A stretch of DNA of 64,000 nucleotides from Polyangium spumosum (GTDB taxonomy: Bacteria; Myxococcota_A; Polyangia; Polyangiales; Polyangiaceae). Where the stretch lies: the NCBI RefSeq assembly GCF_009649845.1, contig NZ_WJIE01000004.1:682001-746000 (forward strand), read 5' to 3'. A program made the translations under genes and the position numbers. Below the pieces are notes generated by a model. That model saw only the letters and a program-made list of their open reading frames with translations, was not told the DNA's origin and made no database searches. Positions 1-9,600 of this stretch are shown piece after piece (the first letter of the stretch is position 1; every line of letters starts with the position of its first letter).

Positions 1-2383
1 GCGTGTTGAGCCAGAGCCACCGCCCATCCGCGGTGACGGTCGCCTCATCGACGTGCACCTCGGGCAGGACGATCCCGTCGACGTCCTCGTTCTCGAGCTT
101 CGGCACGACCGCGTCGCCGTTGCCGAGGACGTTCGAGCACCACCGCTCGACCGTCCAGTCGTTCGTGTTGATCTCGAGCAGGCTCGCGCGCTTGCCGACG
201 AGGAGCAGGCGTCCGTCGCGGAGCGCGGCGGTCAGGAACTCGATCGGGTTCGGCGTGCGGAGGGTGACGCGCGTGAGGAGCGCCCCCGTCGCCACGTCGA
301 TCACGCGGATGAACACCCACGCGTCTCTCGTCTGCGGGACGATCAGGACGATCTCCTCGTGATCGTCGCGCGTCCGCGCGAGCATCGTCTCCCACTTCCA
401 CCGCGACGGGAGGCGCGCGTCGTGGAGCGTCGCCGCCGGGGCTTCGCCCTCCTCGAACGTCTCGACGCGCACCGAGAATCGTCGCCGCACCTCCGCGCGG
501 ATCTCCCCGCGCAGCGCTGCGACCCGCGCCGCATCCTCGCCCTCCACGCGCGCCGAGAGCTCCTCGCACACCGCGAGCGCGCGCAGCGTATCGCCCTCGC
601 GCCGTAGCTGATCCAGCGACGTCCACAACGTCCGCCGCTCCACGACCCGCTGCACCTCCGCGTGGAGCACGTCGACCGCCGCGGCCTCCTCCTCCGGCAG
701 ATCCTTGCGCTGCACGTCGCCGAGGATCTTGTTCGCTTGCGCGGCGTCGCCCTCCGCCATGACCCGCCGCGCCGCCTCGACGCGCCCCCGCGCCACGCGC
801 CTTCGCTCCTCCACGAGCGCCGCCTGCGCCCTGCCGCGCACCTCCTCGGCGGGCCCGAAGCCGTGCAGGACCTTTCCGTGTGTATCGACGAGCTCCATCG
901 CCGCCTCCGGCGCTCGCTCGGCGATCTCCTCGGCGCGATGTAGCGCCACGATCGCGGCCACCGCGGCTTTCACCTTCGCCCCCTCGCCGGGCGGCGCGAC
1001 GACATCGATCCACGCGAAGAGCTTCGTCGACTCCGCGTGCTCCTTCACCTTCACGCGCCCCGCGGCGGGCAGCGCCGCGTACGCCGCGAGCCCCTCGGCG
1101 AGCGCGCCCGCGGCGACCTTCTCGGCGATCGCCGCCGCGTGTGCTTCTTCTTCCCGCGCGCGCGCCTCTGCGACCTGCGCGGCGATCCTTTGCTCCGCAG
1201 ACGTAGCCTCGTGCGACGGCAGCCCGAGGATCTTCGCCGCTTCGAGCAACGACGCGGCGCGCACCGTCTCTCCACGATCGAGCGCGTCGTGCGCGTCGTC
1301 GAGCTTCCTCCGCGCCTCGTCGAGCTTCTTCTGCTCCTCGATGGATCGCAGGATCCTCCGCGCGACCTCGCTCTCCGGGTGGTCCACGAGGATCTCACGC
1401 GCGCGCGCCTCCGCGCCGTGGAGGTCTCCTTCTGCGTGGAGCCGCGAGACTTCCGCCTCCGCGGGCCCTCGCGCCCCTGCGCGTGCCTTCGCGAGCGCGG
1501 CCGTGAGGCTGACGAGCTCCGCGTGTGTCGCGTCGAGCGCGCGTGCTCGCGCGAGATCGTCCGCGGCCGAGGCGAGGTCTCCCGCTGCGAGCGCGCCTTT
1601 GGCGAGCGCGACGAAGACCTCGGCGACACGTGTTGGTTGTGCCTTCGAGGTGGACGTCGTGAGCAGGCGGAGGGCGCGCGCGCGCTCGTCGAGGCGCGCG
1701 GCGGCGAGCGCGAGCAGGAGGCGCACGTGTACGTCGGCGAGCGCCTCCGCGGCGATCTTCTCCTCCAGGGCGAGCGCCGCTGCCGAGGCGCCGAGCGTGT
1801 CCACGAGCAGCAAGAGCAGCGCCTTCGTGGCCTCCGCGCCGCCGCCGCTCCTCTCGAGTGCTGCTTCGAGGTGTGTCTGCGCGAGCTCGTAGTCGTACGC
1901 GGCGAGCGCCTCGTCCGCCGCGCGGAGCAGCTCCGGGACCTCGCGCGGCGCATCCTCGTCTCGCTCGACGCGCGGGCCTTCTCCCTTCGGGGGCGTGGTG
2001 TACGCGGAGACGTCGGGGGTCGGGTCTGCGAGGTGCGCCGTGTCCAGGGCGTGCTGGACGAAGGAGCGTGCGTCGTCGTCGAGCTCGGCGAGGACGGCGT
2101 GGCAGGCGTCGAGGCCCGTGGGGCGATGGTGGAGGAGGACGACGCCGGGCTCGCGGGGCTCGGGTCGGACCTCGACGGCGTCGCGGAAGCGCGTGACGAG
2201 CACGCTCTGGAGGCGGCTCTTGAGGGCGTACCGCCGGGCGGCCTCGCGGCGATCGAGGCCGAGGCCGGTGGGGTTCACGTCGCGGATGAGGGCGACGAGC
2301 TCGCGCGCGTCGGGTCGCACGCGGCCGGTGAGGACGTCGTCGGGGGTGAGGGAGCCGCGTCGAGATTTCTTGTCGTGGGCCAT
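1..2383 (-). CDS. Helical-repeat protein with beta-rich C-terminal part, unknown function (3' end off window)
   Basis: One open frame runs from ATG at 2383 to the left edge without a stop (794 codons seen), so the gene is partial at its 3' end. Residues 1 to about 140 include a basic N-terminus (MAHDKKSRRGSLTPDDVL). About 140-620 is Ala/Glu/Arg-rich helix with TPR-like or coiled-coil character, including a stretch EEQKKLDEARRKLDDAHDAL. From about 630 the composition turns beta-rich, with repeats such as DVATGALLTRVTLRT and WTVERWCSNVLG, as in a beta-propeller. No signal peptide or catalytic motif is visible. I do not recognise the family. Regular composition and GC-rich third positions support real coding over the arginine-rich antisense frames. 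The gene is led by a periodic repeat array and has no obvious Shine-Dalgarno. Confidence 0.8.
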   Translation of the reverse strand, partial: MAHDKKSRRGSLTPDDVLTGRVRPDARELVALIRDVNPTGLGLDRREAARRYALKSRLQSVLVTRFRDAVEVRPEPREPGVVLLHHRPTGLDACHAVLAELDDDARSFVQHALDTAHLADPTPDVSAYTTPPKGEGPRVERDEDAPREVPELLRAADEALAAYDYELAQTHLEAALERSGGGAEATKALLLLLVDTLGASAAALALEEKIAAEALADVHVRLLLALAAARLDERARALRLLTTSTSKAQPTRVAEVFVALAKGALAAGDLASAADDLARARALDATHAELVSLTAALAKARAGARGPAEAEVSRLHAEGDLHGAEARAREILVDHPESEVARRILRSIEEQKKLDEARRKLDDAHDALDRGETVRAASLLEAAKILGLPSHEATSAEQRIAAQVAEARAREEEAHAAAIAEKVAAGALAEGLAAYAALPAAGRVKVKEHAESTKLFAWIDVVAPPGEGAKVKAAVAAIVALHRAEEIAERAPEAAMELVDTHGKVLHGFGPAEEVRGRAQAALVEERRRVARGRVEAARRVMAEGDAAQANKILGDVQRKDLPEEEAAAVDVLHAEVQRVVERRTLWTSLDQLRREGDTLRALAVCEELSARVEGEDAARVAALRGEIRAEVRRRFSVRVETFEEGEAPAATLHDARLPSRWKWETMLARTRDDHEEIVLIVPQTRDAWVFIRVIDVATGALLTRVTLRTPNPIEFLTAALRDGRLLLVGKRASLLEINTNDWTVERWCSNVLGNGDAVVPKLENEDVDGIVLPEVHVDEATVTADGRWLWLNT

Positions 2384-2502
2384 GGACGTGCGTGACGGCG
2401 AGGCTTCGGCGGTTCGGAGGCCCCCGCAGGCGCGGGAAACGTGCAGGAAGCGCCTCGGGTCGTGTGTGGCCCAACGATACCCGTGTTTGAAGGAAGCTCA
2501 GG

Positions 2503-2754
2503 CCCGTAGGAGGCGACGGCACGCGCCCGAGGAGCGGATTTTTCTTCCGTGGGAGCGAAATCCACGTCCGCAGGAGTGAATTCCTTTTCCGTTTGAAGGA
2601 GCCGCACTTCCGTTTGAAGGGAGGCGTGTGATGTAGCTATCTTTACCCGACGTGTCGGAAGCTTTTCCCATCGTGTGGGAGGGGAGGGCGCGTCGGTGGG
2701 AGGGGATCCGATGTCGGTTTGTTGCGATCGACGTCGGGGGGTCGGGGAGGGGAG
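2503..2754. repeat. Degenerate 21-bp tandem array, no gene
   Basis: The gap 2384-2837 has no convincing gene. Within it, units starting at 2524, 2545, 2566, 2587, 2608, 2629, 2650, 2671, 2692 and 2713 keep an exact 21-bp phase. Good copies read ttccgtgggagcgaa (2545), ttccgtttgaaggag (2587), tcgtgtgggagggga (2671) and gtcggtgggagggga (2692); 2629 is the weakest. Read on the minus strand the period gives heptapeptides of the form S-x-x-x-x-x-P (SNGSAAP, SHRRALP), but third-position GC is low for this genome, so non-coding repeat is favoured. It sits between the divergent side of the first gene and the asd-derived repeat at 2772. Confidence 0.6.
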
Positions 2755-2771
2755 ATGCGTGGTGGCTCCAC

Positions 2772-2830
2772 CTCAGCCACCCACGAGCCGCTCCGCGATC
2801 TGCACCGCGTTCAACGCCGCGCCTTTCCGC
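2772..2830 (-). pseudogene. Remnant asd 3' end, left direct repeat of the cassette
   Basis: These 59 bp match 5588-5646, the last codons and stop of asd, at 56 of 59 positions in the same orientation. The uninterrupted identical core is 2780-2808. Differences at 2779, 2809 and 2824 are all synonymous in the asd frame (Gly, Asn, Lys), and the fragment still encodes KGAALNAVQIAERLVGG plus a stop. Two copies of a 3' end with only silent changes fit an integration event that displaced one 3' end and supplied another, as islands do at tRNA genes. It lies 7 bp from the stop of the last cassette gene. Confidence 0.85.
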
Positions 2831-2837
2831 GCGAGTC

Positions 2838-3560
2838 TCATGCGCCGGGCCATGGCAGCTTCGACGCCAGCATGCTCGCTTGGGGCTCGACGTCCTCCGC
2901 GCCGACAGGCCATGTGCCGGGACCGAACAAGGACGCAGCCGCCACGTCGGTGGGACGATAACGGCGCGCTCCGAGGTCCTGCTCGACCCGCTCCTCGGCG
3001 CGTGTGAGGTCGGCGCCATGGATGGATCGCTGTATCCACTGGACGAGGACGTCTCCGATGTCGCGTTGCCATCGGAGATCCTCCTCGGTTGGCTCCCGCC
3101 ATCGTGAAACGTCGATCATCTGGACGCCTACCGATCGCAACATCGCGAGGACGAAGGTCGCGCAGGTGAACGCTGCGTCGTCGTCCGTGAGCGCTCCTGT
3201 CCCTTGGTCGAACGTTGCCGTGGCTTCGCCGAAGCCGTAGGCCAAGCCAGTATTCGCATACCGCCGCGCGACACGTCGGGCGAGGACCTGCAACGTCTCA
3301 TCGATCAGGGGATCGAGCGAGAGCTTGATGACCGCAGCGGGGAGCTTCACCTCGCCGCGGGTGATGATTCCCTCCAGAGGTTCGTCGCGCACGTCTCGGT
3401 GCCACGCGAGGTGCAAGACGGGCTCGTGCGGCTCGTCGTTGCGCCCGAGGCCGAGATGGAACTGCGTCCCGCGGATCCGCACGAGCACCGTGGTGCAGGT
3501 GAAACCGTCCACGCTTCGTTCACCGCGCAGCCGGAGCGGGAACGCTCCAACCCCGTTCAC
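2838..3560 (-). CDS. Cassette protein C, possible permuted papain-like (NlpC/YiiX/LRAT-type) cysteine peptidase
   Basis: 240-residue protein, third gene of the asd-integrated cassette. The start chosen is GTG at 3560, which overlaps the stop of the upstream gene as GTGA, implying translational coupling; the longer frame to 3626 has a low-complexity N-terminus and is not preferred. Seen: an N-terminal beta-rich part with HLGLGRNDEP and VLHLAWHRD, then a helix DDAAFTCATFVLAMLRSVGV. The Cys followed by hydrophobic residues resembles the nucleophile helix of NlpC/P60-like folds (DCSGFV), and the His cluster before the Cys would fit the circularly permuted YiiX/LRAT order. That assignment is inference; no search was possible. 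No signal peptide or membrane segment, so cytoplasmic. Less GC-rich than the flanking genes. Confidence 0.75.
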   Translation of the reverse strand: MNGVGAFPLRLRGERSVDGFTCTTVLVRIRGTQFHLGLGRNDEPHEPVLHLAWHRDVRDEPLEGIITRGEVKLPAAVIKLSLDPLIDETLQVLARRVARRYANTGLAYGFGEATATFDQGTGALTDDDAAFTCATFVLAMLRSVGVQMIDVSRWREPTEEDLRWQRDIGDVLVQWIQRSIHGADLTRAEERVEQDLGARRYRPTDVAAASLFGPGTWPVGAEDVEPQASMLASKLPWPGA

Positions 3561-4162
3561 TCCCGGAGCCCCCGCAGCATGTTGTCGACGTCCCTCTCGG
3601 TGCGTCCCGCTCGGCCGACGAGCCATCGCGTGAGGCGCGTGATGAAGGGTTCTCGCTCCATGAAGTGCGCGCGCGTCAGTCGTGTCGTCGCCAGCAAGAG
3701 GATCCCCATGGACTCCGGCGCTCGATCGAGATCGAGGCGCTCGAAGAGCTGGTCCACGTTCGCGGCGCCGTCCGCCGTCAGCCAGCCCTCGAAGGTGTCC
3801 AGAAACGTGTCGAGCACGTCGCGGGCTCGTGTGCCCTTCGCGTGGGCTTCGTACACGGCATCGAGGAGGTCAGTGACCTGGTCTGCGTCCTCTCGAATTG
3901 CGGACTCGACGGACGCGATCGTCTTTTGCGCGTGCGCCGCGCGCCCGCACGCAAGCTCGCGGATTGCAGGCTCGGTCCGCTCGCGCAGCAGGGCGGCGAG
4001 TTCTTCGGGCAACGGCGCGCCGTGCGCGTCCACGAACGTCAGCTCCACGACGAACCCCGCCCCCCGCAACGCGGCTACGCCTCGAGCGCGGCTGATGAAG
4101 TCGCGCTTCGGCGCTTTGGCGACGAACTGCACATGGCGGACGGGGGCGTGTGTGGTCTGCAT
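3557..4162 (-). CDS. Cassette protein B, unknown
   Basis: 201-residue protein between the ATPase and the possible peptidase. ATG at 4162 is 4 nt after the ATPase stop and the gene overlaps the next start by 4 nt, so the three genes form one tight transcriptional unit. The N-terminus (VRHVQFVAKAPKRDFISRAR) and a beta strand FVVELTFVDAHG are followed by mostly helical sequence (about residues 50-195) ending in a basic segment GRAGRTERDVDNMLRGL. No metal site, nuclease motif, signal peptide or membrane helix is evident. By position it could be a partner or effector of the ATPase, but I do not recognise the family. An upstream in-frame start at 4231 would overlap the ATPase by 65 nt and is less likely. 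Confidence 0.75.
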   Translation of the reverse strand: MQTTHAPVRHVQFVAKAPKRDFISRARGVAALRGAGFVVELTFVDAHGAPLPEELAALLRERTEPAIRELACGRAAHAQKTIASVESAIREDADQVTDLLDAVYEAHAKGTRARDVLDTFLDTFEGWLTADGAANVDQLFERLDLDRAPESMGILLLATTRLTRAHFMEREPFITRLTRWLVGRAGRTERDVDNMLRGLRE

Positions 4163-4166
4163 CGTG

Positions 4167-5501
4167 TCACCACAGGTCGAGCGCATGCAGGAGGTCCGAT
4201 AGGAGATCGAAGCGTGATTGCTGGAGCGCACGGGAGATGAGCTCGGACTCGCGATCGTCGAGCTGTCGCCAGCGGAGCTCGTTCGTATCGCTCTGGGCGT
4301 CGTGAACGGACTCGCAGAGGATGATACCGCGCTTGATGTCCTCCTCGGATTCGAACGGTACGGTGTCCACGAGGATCGGGTTCTGGCTGGTGAGGAAGCT
4401 TTGCCGATCGCGAAGCACGTTCACGCACCAGTCGATCCAATCGGAGTGGAGGCCGTTGACGAGCTCGTCGGCGATCGCGACATCGGGGTTGCATGCCAGG
4501 TACCAGGCGAACGAGAAGAGTCGTTGCTGGCCGAAGGAGAGCTGGTCGTGCCGCCGCACGGGTTTACCCCCGCGGAAGAACTGGAAGGAGGGCGAGGAGT
4601 AACGCCACCCGGAGTCCGTGGACGCGCCCGGGCCGAAGTATGCTTTCGCGTCATCGAAGCCGAGTTGCTCGATGACTGACTTCAGCAGCGGGTGGAGCGA
4701 CAACGGAAGCGAGATCGGTTCGCCCTTGCCCTCGAAATGCAGAGGAGGAGGAAGCCATGGGTGCGATTGAACCTTGGAGCTCAGCAGGACGGTCAAGCCA
4801 CCGCCCACCATCGCGCGGAGCGCGCCGAGCGCCTCATCGAACGGGGCAGTGGTGCCAGGATAGTCGAACACCCGGGCGAGGGCGGTGGGGATTGCCGGAT
4901 GGTCGAATGCGGGTGTGTCGGCGTTTTTTATGAACGCAGCGCTCAACAAGGGCAGCGCGACTGACAAGTCGAGGGGATCGTCTGCCCAGGCAAGTTCGTG
5001 GACCGGTGTTGCAGGTCCGTTTTCCGGGTCCTTCGTGAAGACACCGAGACCCTTGCCGGTGCGCGCTTGTATCCAATAGCAGAGCGAAGGGTCTCGTTGC
5101 TCGACACGAATCAAGACCTCCGCTGCTTCGTGTGTCGTGGGGCCCCCCAACGGGAGGACGACATCCGTCTCGAAAGTTCGACGGATCTTCGCATGAAGAG
5201 CGATTTCACCGACCGCAAAGGACGCCTCCACGTGGAACGGCGTCTCCGCGAAGAAGGGTCGACGAAAACTTAGCGTCGACATCGCGGCGAGCAGCTCCAC
5301 GAGCGTGCTTTTTCCCGATCCGTTCTTGCCGAGGATCAGGTGGAAACCGTCCCCGAACCGGAGCTCCGTCCCCGGTCGCACGTCGCGGAACGCATGCACC
5401 TTGAGCGACCGCAGCCGCAGCCTCGGCGTGGTCGCCTCCGCGGGCTCGCCACCTTCGCCGTGCGGGACAGAAGGCGCATCCTGGTCGTGCTCGCCGCTCA
5501 T
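4167..5501 (-). CDS. Cassette protein A, AAA/ABC-type ATPase (RecF/OLD-like AAA_15/AAA_21 class)
   Basis: 444 residues, first gene of the cassette. Walker A GKNGSGKST is at residues 58-66, an ABC-type signature LSFGQQRLF at 321-329, and Walker B DVAIADELVNGLHSDW at 340-355, with acidic DE at 345-346. A TSQN switch segment follows at 371-374. The long middle region (about 85-310) is the insert between the two ATPase halves, as in SMC/RecF/OLD relatives. Proteins of this class power many anti-phage systems (PARIS AriA, Septu PtuA, retron-associated ATPases), but no Toprim, HNH or reverse-transcriptase partner is present here. It is cytoplasmic and starts 87 nt from the right direct repeat. A 60-base sample at 4321 is about 58% GC, against about 75% at 7261. 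Confidence 0.85.
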   Translation of the reverse strand: MSGEHDQDAPSVPHGEGGEPAEATTPRLRLRSLKVHAFRDVRPGTELRFGDGFHLILGKNGSGKSTLVELLAAMSTLSFRRPFFAETPFHVEASFAVGEIALHAKIRRTFETDVVLPLGGPTTHEAAEVLIRVEQRDPSLCYWIQARTGKGLGVFTKDPENGPATPVHELAWADDPLDLSVALPLLSAAFIKNADTPAFDHPAIPTALARVFDYPGTTAPFDEALGALRAMVGGGLTVLLSSKVQSHPWLPPPLHFEGKGEPISLPLSLHPLLKSVIEQLGFDDAKAYFGPGASTDSGWRYSSPSFQFFRGGKPVRRHDQLSFGQQRLFSFAWYLACNPDVAIADELVNGLHSDWIDWCVNVLRDRQSFLTSQNPILVDTVPFESEEDIKRGIILCESVHDAQSDTNELRWRQLDDRESELISRALQQSRFDLLSDLLHALDLW

Positions 5502-5588
5502 GGGTCTCCCAAAGCGGTAGAACAGTCTCGTACCGCTGTCGAGACTCCTGCGCTCGCCAAGCTCTCTGTCTTCTTCCGCCTCAGCCGC

Positions 5589-6596
5589 TCAGCCGCCCAC
5601 GAGCCGCTCCGCGATCTGCACCGCATTCAACGCCGCGCCCTTCCGCAGGTTGTCCGCGACGATCCACAGGTTCAGCGCCCCCGGCACCGCCAGGTCGTCG
5701 CGCACGCGGCCCACGTAGACCTCGTCCGTGCCCGCCGCCTCGCGCGGCTGCGGGTGCCGGCCCGGCGCGTAGGGCTCGTCGAAGAGCCGCACACCCGGCG
5801 CGCGGCGCAAGAGGTCGCGCGCCTCGCTCGCCGTCATCGGACGGTGGAACTGCGCGTGTACGGCCTCGCTGTGGCCCGTGACGACCGGGACACGCACCGT
5901 CGTCGGCGTCACGCCGATCGATGCGTCGCCCAGGATCTTGCGCGTCTCGTGCACCATCTTGAGCTCCTCCTCCGACCAGTCGGGCAGGCTCCCGCTCTTC
6001 CAGTCCATGAGGAGGTTGCCCGCGAGGGAGCCCGGAAAGACGTTCGCCGTGGGCTCGGCGCCCGAGGCGAGCTCGCGCGTCTGCGTGATGAGCTCGTCCA
6101 TCGCCGCGTGGCCCTTGCCGCTCGCGGCCTGGTACGTCGAGACGACGATGTGCTTGAGCCGCGCGGCGGCGTGCAGCGGGCCGAGCGCGACGACCATCTG
6201 GATCGTGCTGCAGTTCGGGTTCGCGATGATGCCCTTCGGGCGGTCCTTCGCGGCGTCCATGTTCACCTCGGGCACGACGAGGGGACACGCGGGATCGGCG
6301 CGCCACGCGCTCGAGTTGTCGATGACCACGGCGCCACGCAGAGCCGCGAGCGGCGCGAGCTCACGCGAGGCCGCGGCCCCCGCGCTGAAGAGCGCGATGT
6401 CCACGCCGTCGAAGGCCTCCGCGCAGGCGAGCTTCACCTCGAGCTCGCCGCCCCGGAACGGCACGCGGCTCCCCACGCTGCGCGCCGACGCGAGGGCGCG
6501 CACTTCGGTCGCGGGGAAGCGCCGATGCTCCAGGGTCCGCAACATCTCCCGCCCCACCACGCCCGTGGCGCCCACGACAGCAACGACACACGACAT
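5589..6596 (-). CDS. asd: Aspartate-semialdehyde dehydrogenase
   Basis: 335 residues, usual length for the family. It reduces aspartyl phosphate to aspartate semialdehyde with NADPH, the branch point to lysine/diaminopimelate, threonine and methionine. The N-terminal nucleotide-binding loop is VVGATGVVGREML. The active-site cysteine lies in NPNCSTIQ (about residue 134) and the conserved histidine segment is GHSEAVHAQF (about 245-254). ATG at 6596 gives the expected MSCVVAVVGATG start. The last 18 codons and stop fall inside the right-hand 59-bp direct repeat, so the present 3' end may have arrived with the cassette or been rebuilt by it; the protein is intact. It is preceded by a 68-bp divergent spacer shared with the next lipoprotein gene. 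Confidence 0.95.
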   Translation of the reverse strand: MSCVVAVVGATGVVGREMLRTLEHRRFPATEVRALASARSVGSRVPFRGGELEVKLACAEAFDGVDIALFSAGAAASRELAPLAALRGAVVIDNSSAWRADPACPLVVPEVNMDAAKDRPKGIIANPNCSTIQMVVALGPLHAAARLKHIVVSTYQAASGKGHAAMDELITQTRELASGAEPTANVFPGSLAGNLLMDWKSGSLPDWSEEELKMVHETRKILGDASIGVTPTTVRVPVVTGHSEAVHAQFHRPMTASEARDLLRRAPGVRLFDEPYAPGRHPQPREAAGTDEVYVGRVRDDLAVPGALNLWIVADNLRKGAALNAVQIAERLVGG

Positions 6597-6664
6597 GCGC
6601 CCGCTCTAGCGCACGCGCCGCGGTCCACGCAAGAACGCTGCGGGCCGGCGAGCCGCGCGCTAGC

Positions 6665-9600
6665 ATGGCCGTGATGCGAGGCCGTACATCCCGCGCTTCG
6701 AGCCTCGTCGCGCTCCTCGCGTTCGCGACGCTCCCGGTGACAGGCTGCAAATCCGGCGCGTCGGGCGGCGCCACGAAGGGGTCCGCGTCGCCCGCGGAGA
6801 AGCCCGCCGCCGTCCCCGGAAAACTCGTCCCGATGGTCTCGCCCTCGCGGCTCTTGCCCGACGTGCGCGGCGATCGCGGGGTCATCGCGTACGAGGCGGG
6901 CGCGCGGCGCGTGCTCGTCGATCGCATGCGGCTCGTCACGTACGAGGACGGAAGGACCGAGCGGGCGAACGAGCTCCTGCCGCTCGGTCACGTGCGCTCC
7001 GTCGAGCTGCCGAGCCGGCTCGGCGGCGGGTTCGTCTTCCACGCGACCTCCGGCGGAGGCACGCAGCTCTGGCGCGCCTCGTCGTGGCTCGGGAAGCTCC
7101 GGCCGCTCGTGCAGTTCTCGTCGACCACGACGGACGTCGTGCCGGGGTTCGACAGGCTCTACCTCAGGCTCGCGTCGAACGGAAAACTCGTCGCGGTCGA
7201 CACCGAGACGGGCGAGGTGCGATCCCTCGCGCCGCTGCCGCCCGCCGCCGCGTACGGGGGGCTCGCGTTCGCCGACGGGTTCTCGGGGGTCGTCGACGCC
7301 GATCTGCGCGGCGTGCTCGCCACGTTCGACGCGGGCGCGACCTGGAGGCCGCTCCACCTGCCCGAGCGCCCCGCCGCGATCTCGGTCGTGGACGGCGAGC
7401 CGACGATGTTCGTCACGGGCGGCAAGTACGTGCTCGATGCGCGCGGAAACCTCACGTACCGCGCGAGCCAGGTCGCGACCGACGACGAGGGCGACGACAC
7501 GACGCCCGCCGCGCCGAAGGGGCCGTTCGGGAAGAAGGTGCTACGCGCCGCGGTGGAGGACGGCTTCCCGGACTCGCCACGCACGGCCGTCGTCGCGAGG
7601 CAAGGGGCGCTCGCGCGGGTCTCGCTCGACACGGGCGCGATCGTCGATCTGAACCTCACGGCGTTCCCCGAGCGGGAGGCGAGCTGCCACGCGACGCGCG
7701 TGGGCGCCTCGTACGGCTTCGTCTGCGGCGAGCGGGAGGGGCCAACGAACGTGTACACGTTCGCGCCGCCGCTCGTGATGAAGAAGGTCCTCTCGTTCAA
7801 GGGCCCGCGTTTCGTGTCGCCGAACGGCCAGGGCGCGCTCGTGGTCCGCGGGCCGTGCGGCGAGGAGGACGCGGGCGCGGCGAGTGATACACGTGTCTAC
7901 TGCGTGCGCGCCGCGAGCGGGGCGACACGCGAGGTGCGGGTGAAGGGGGATCTCGGCGTCGAGCGGGTCGTGGCGCTCTCGGACGAGCGGGTCGCGATCC
8001 TCGTGCCGCCACGCGCGGGCAGCACGGGGCAGCTCACGATCCTGAAGGGATCGGACATGACGAACGTGCCGCTCGTGTTGCCGCAGAAGCCACGCAGCGT
8101 GGCGCGGGAGCTCCGGCGCGGGATGTGGCTCGAGGGCTTCGAGGAGCGCGAGCCGGGCGTGCTCGGCGGCTGGGTGGAAGCAGGCGGCCCCGTGATCGGC
8201 GTGCGCGTCAAACTCGACGGCGCGGTGACCGCGGGGGAGGCGCGCGACAACGAGAACGGCGTGGTGGTCTCGGGGCGCTTCGCGCTCTCGCAAGGGGAGG
8301 GCGGGCGCTCGGCGGAGTCGACCGACGGCGGCATGACGTGGAAGGTCTTCGACATGCCCGAGCACGACGTCGCGCCGGGCGACGCGCCCACGCGCGCCTG
8401 CGGCCCCGTCGGTTGCGTGCTCGCGGGCTGGGTCCGCGTGGGCTGGGGCAAGCCCGCGATCTCCGGCGATCTACGCGCGGCGGAGGCGCCGCCTTCGCTC
8501 TACGTGCCGATGAAGACGACGCCGACGGTGCGGCTCACGTGCGCGCACGTGGGCAAACCCGTCACGGAGCCGCTGCCGGACAAGCCCGTGAAGAAGGCGC
8601 CGACGCCGCCGCCGCGGTCGTCGGGCACGTTCGGCATGGGCGGCTTCGGGGGCTTCGGGGGCTTCGGGCGTGTGTCGCCGCAGCCGCTGAAGACGCCCTG
8701 GAGCACGTTCCGCAACATGCCCGCGCCGACGCTCGACAAGGACGAGATCGGGATCGACAACGGCGCGCCGTACGACCTCGTGAGCCTGCGCGCGTACGCC
8801 TGGGGCAAGAAGGGCTCGGACTGGGCGCGCACGGGGCATTTTCTGGTCCGCTTCGACGATCGCTTCGATCCCGCGGGCGGCGTGCGCTCGACGGCGACGA
8901 GCGCGCCGCCCTGGCCCGACGAGAGCGCGACGGCCGACGGCATGGGCATCGGCTCGTACCCGCTCGCGTCGTGGGGCTCGTTCCTCGATCCGAGCGGGCG
9001 TCACGCGCTCTCGCACGTGTGTCGGGGGACGAGCTGCTCGCTGCTCGCGGCGAGCGAGGGGCAGCCGGTGCTGCTGCTCCGGGACGCGGCGGGGCGCACG
9101 ACGGGCCTCTCGCGGCCGTTGCCGCTGGGCGCGGTGCGGGTCGGCGAGAGCTGGTTCTTCCTCGCGCAGGGCACGTCGTACGACATGGTGTCGCTCTACC
9201 GCGTGGATCTCGGGGTGATACGGCTCGTGTCGTCGTTCCATCGGCCGAGCCCCTCGCGGTACACGATGCCGGAGCCGCCGCGGCTCGTGCGTCGCGCGCT
9301 CGGGACGGGCCTCGGCCTGCTCGTCACGAGCATCCCGGAGCCGGGCGAGCGCTTCGGCGGGATGTACGTGCACCCGGTGGATCCGGAGACGGGCGTGGTC
9401 TCCGAGCCCATCGCGCTCGGCAAGCGGGACCTCGGCGGCGCGCTGCCGCCGCGCTGCGTGGAAGGGCAGGACGGCTGGATCCTGGACACGTCGCTCGACG
9501 TGTCGCCGTCGCTCGAGACGCCGGGCGGCCGGGGGACGTTCGACTCGGTCGAGATGCGGCTGCGGCTCGATCCAGGACAGGCGTGCGTGGAGGGGATCGC

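Noticed and set aside
705-1892. Long plus-strand frame in the first 2 kb
   Set aside because: Ser/Ala-rich antisense of the continuous minus-strand gene that runs to the left edge.
2498-3019. Minus-strand heptad-repeat protein
   Set aside because: Crosses the cassette gene and the asd repeat; low third-position GC and no start context, so treated as non-coding array.
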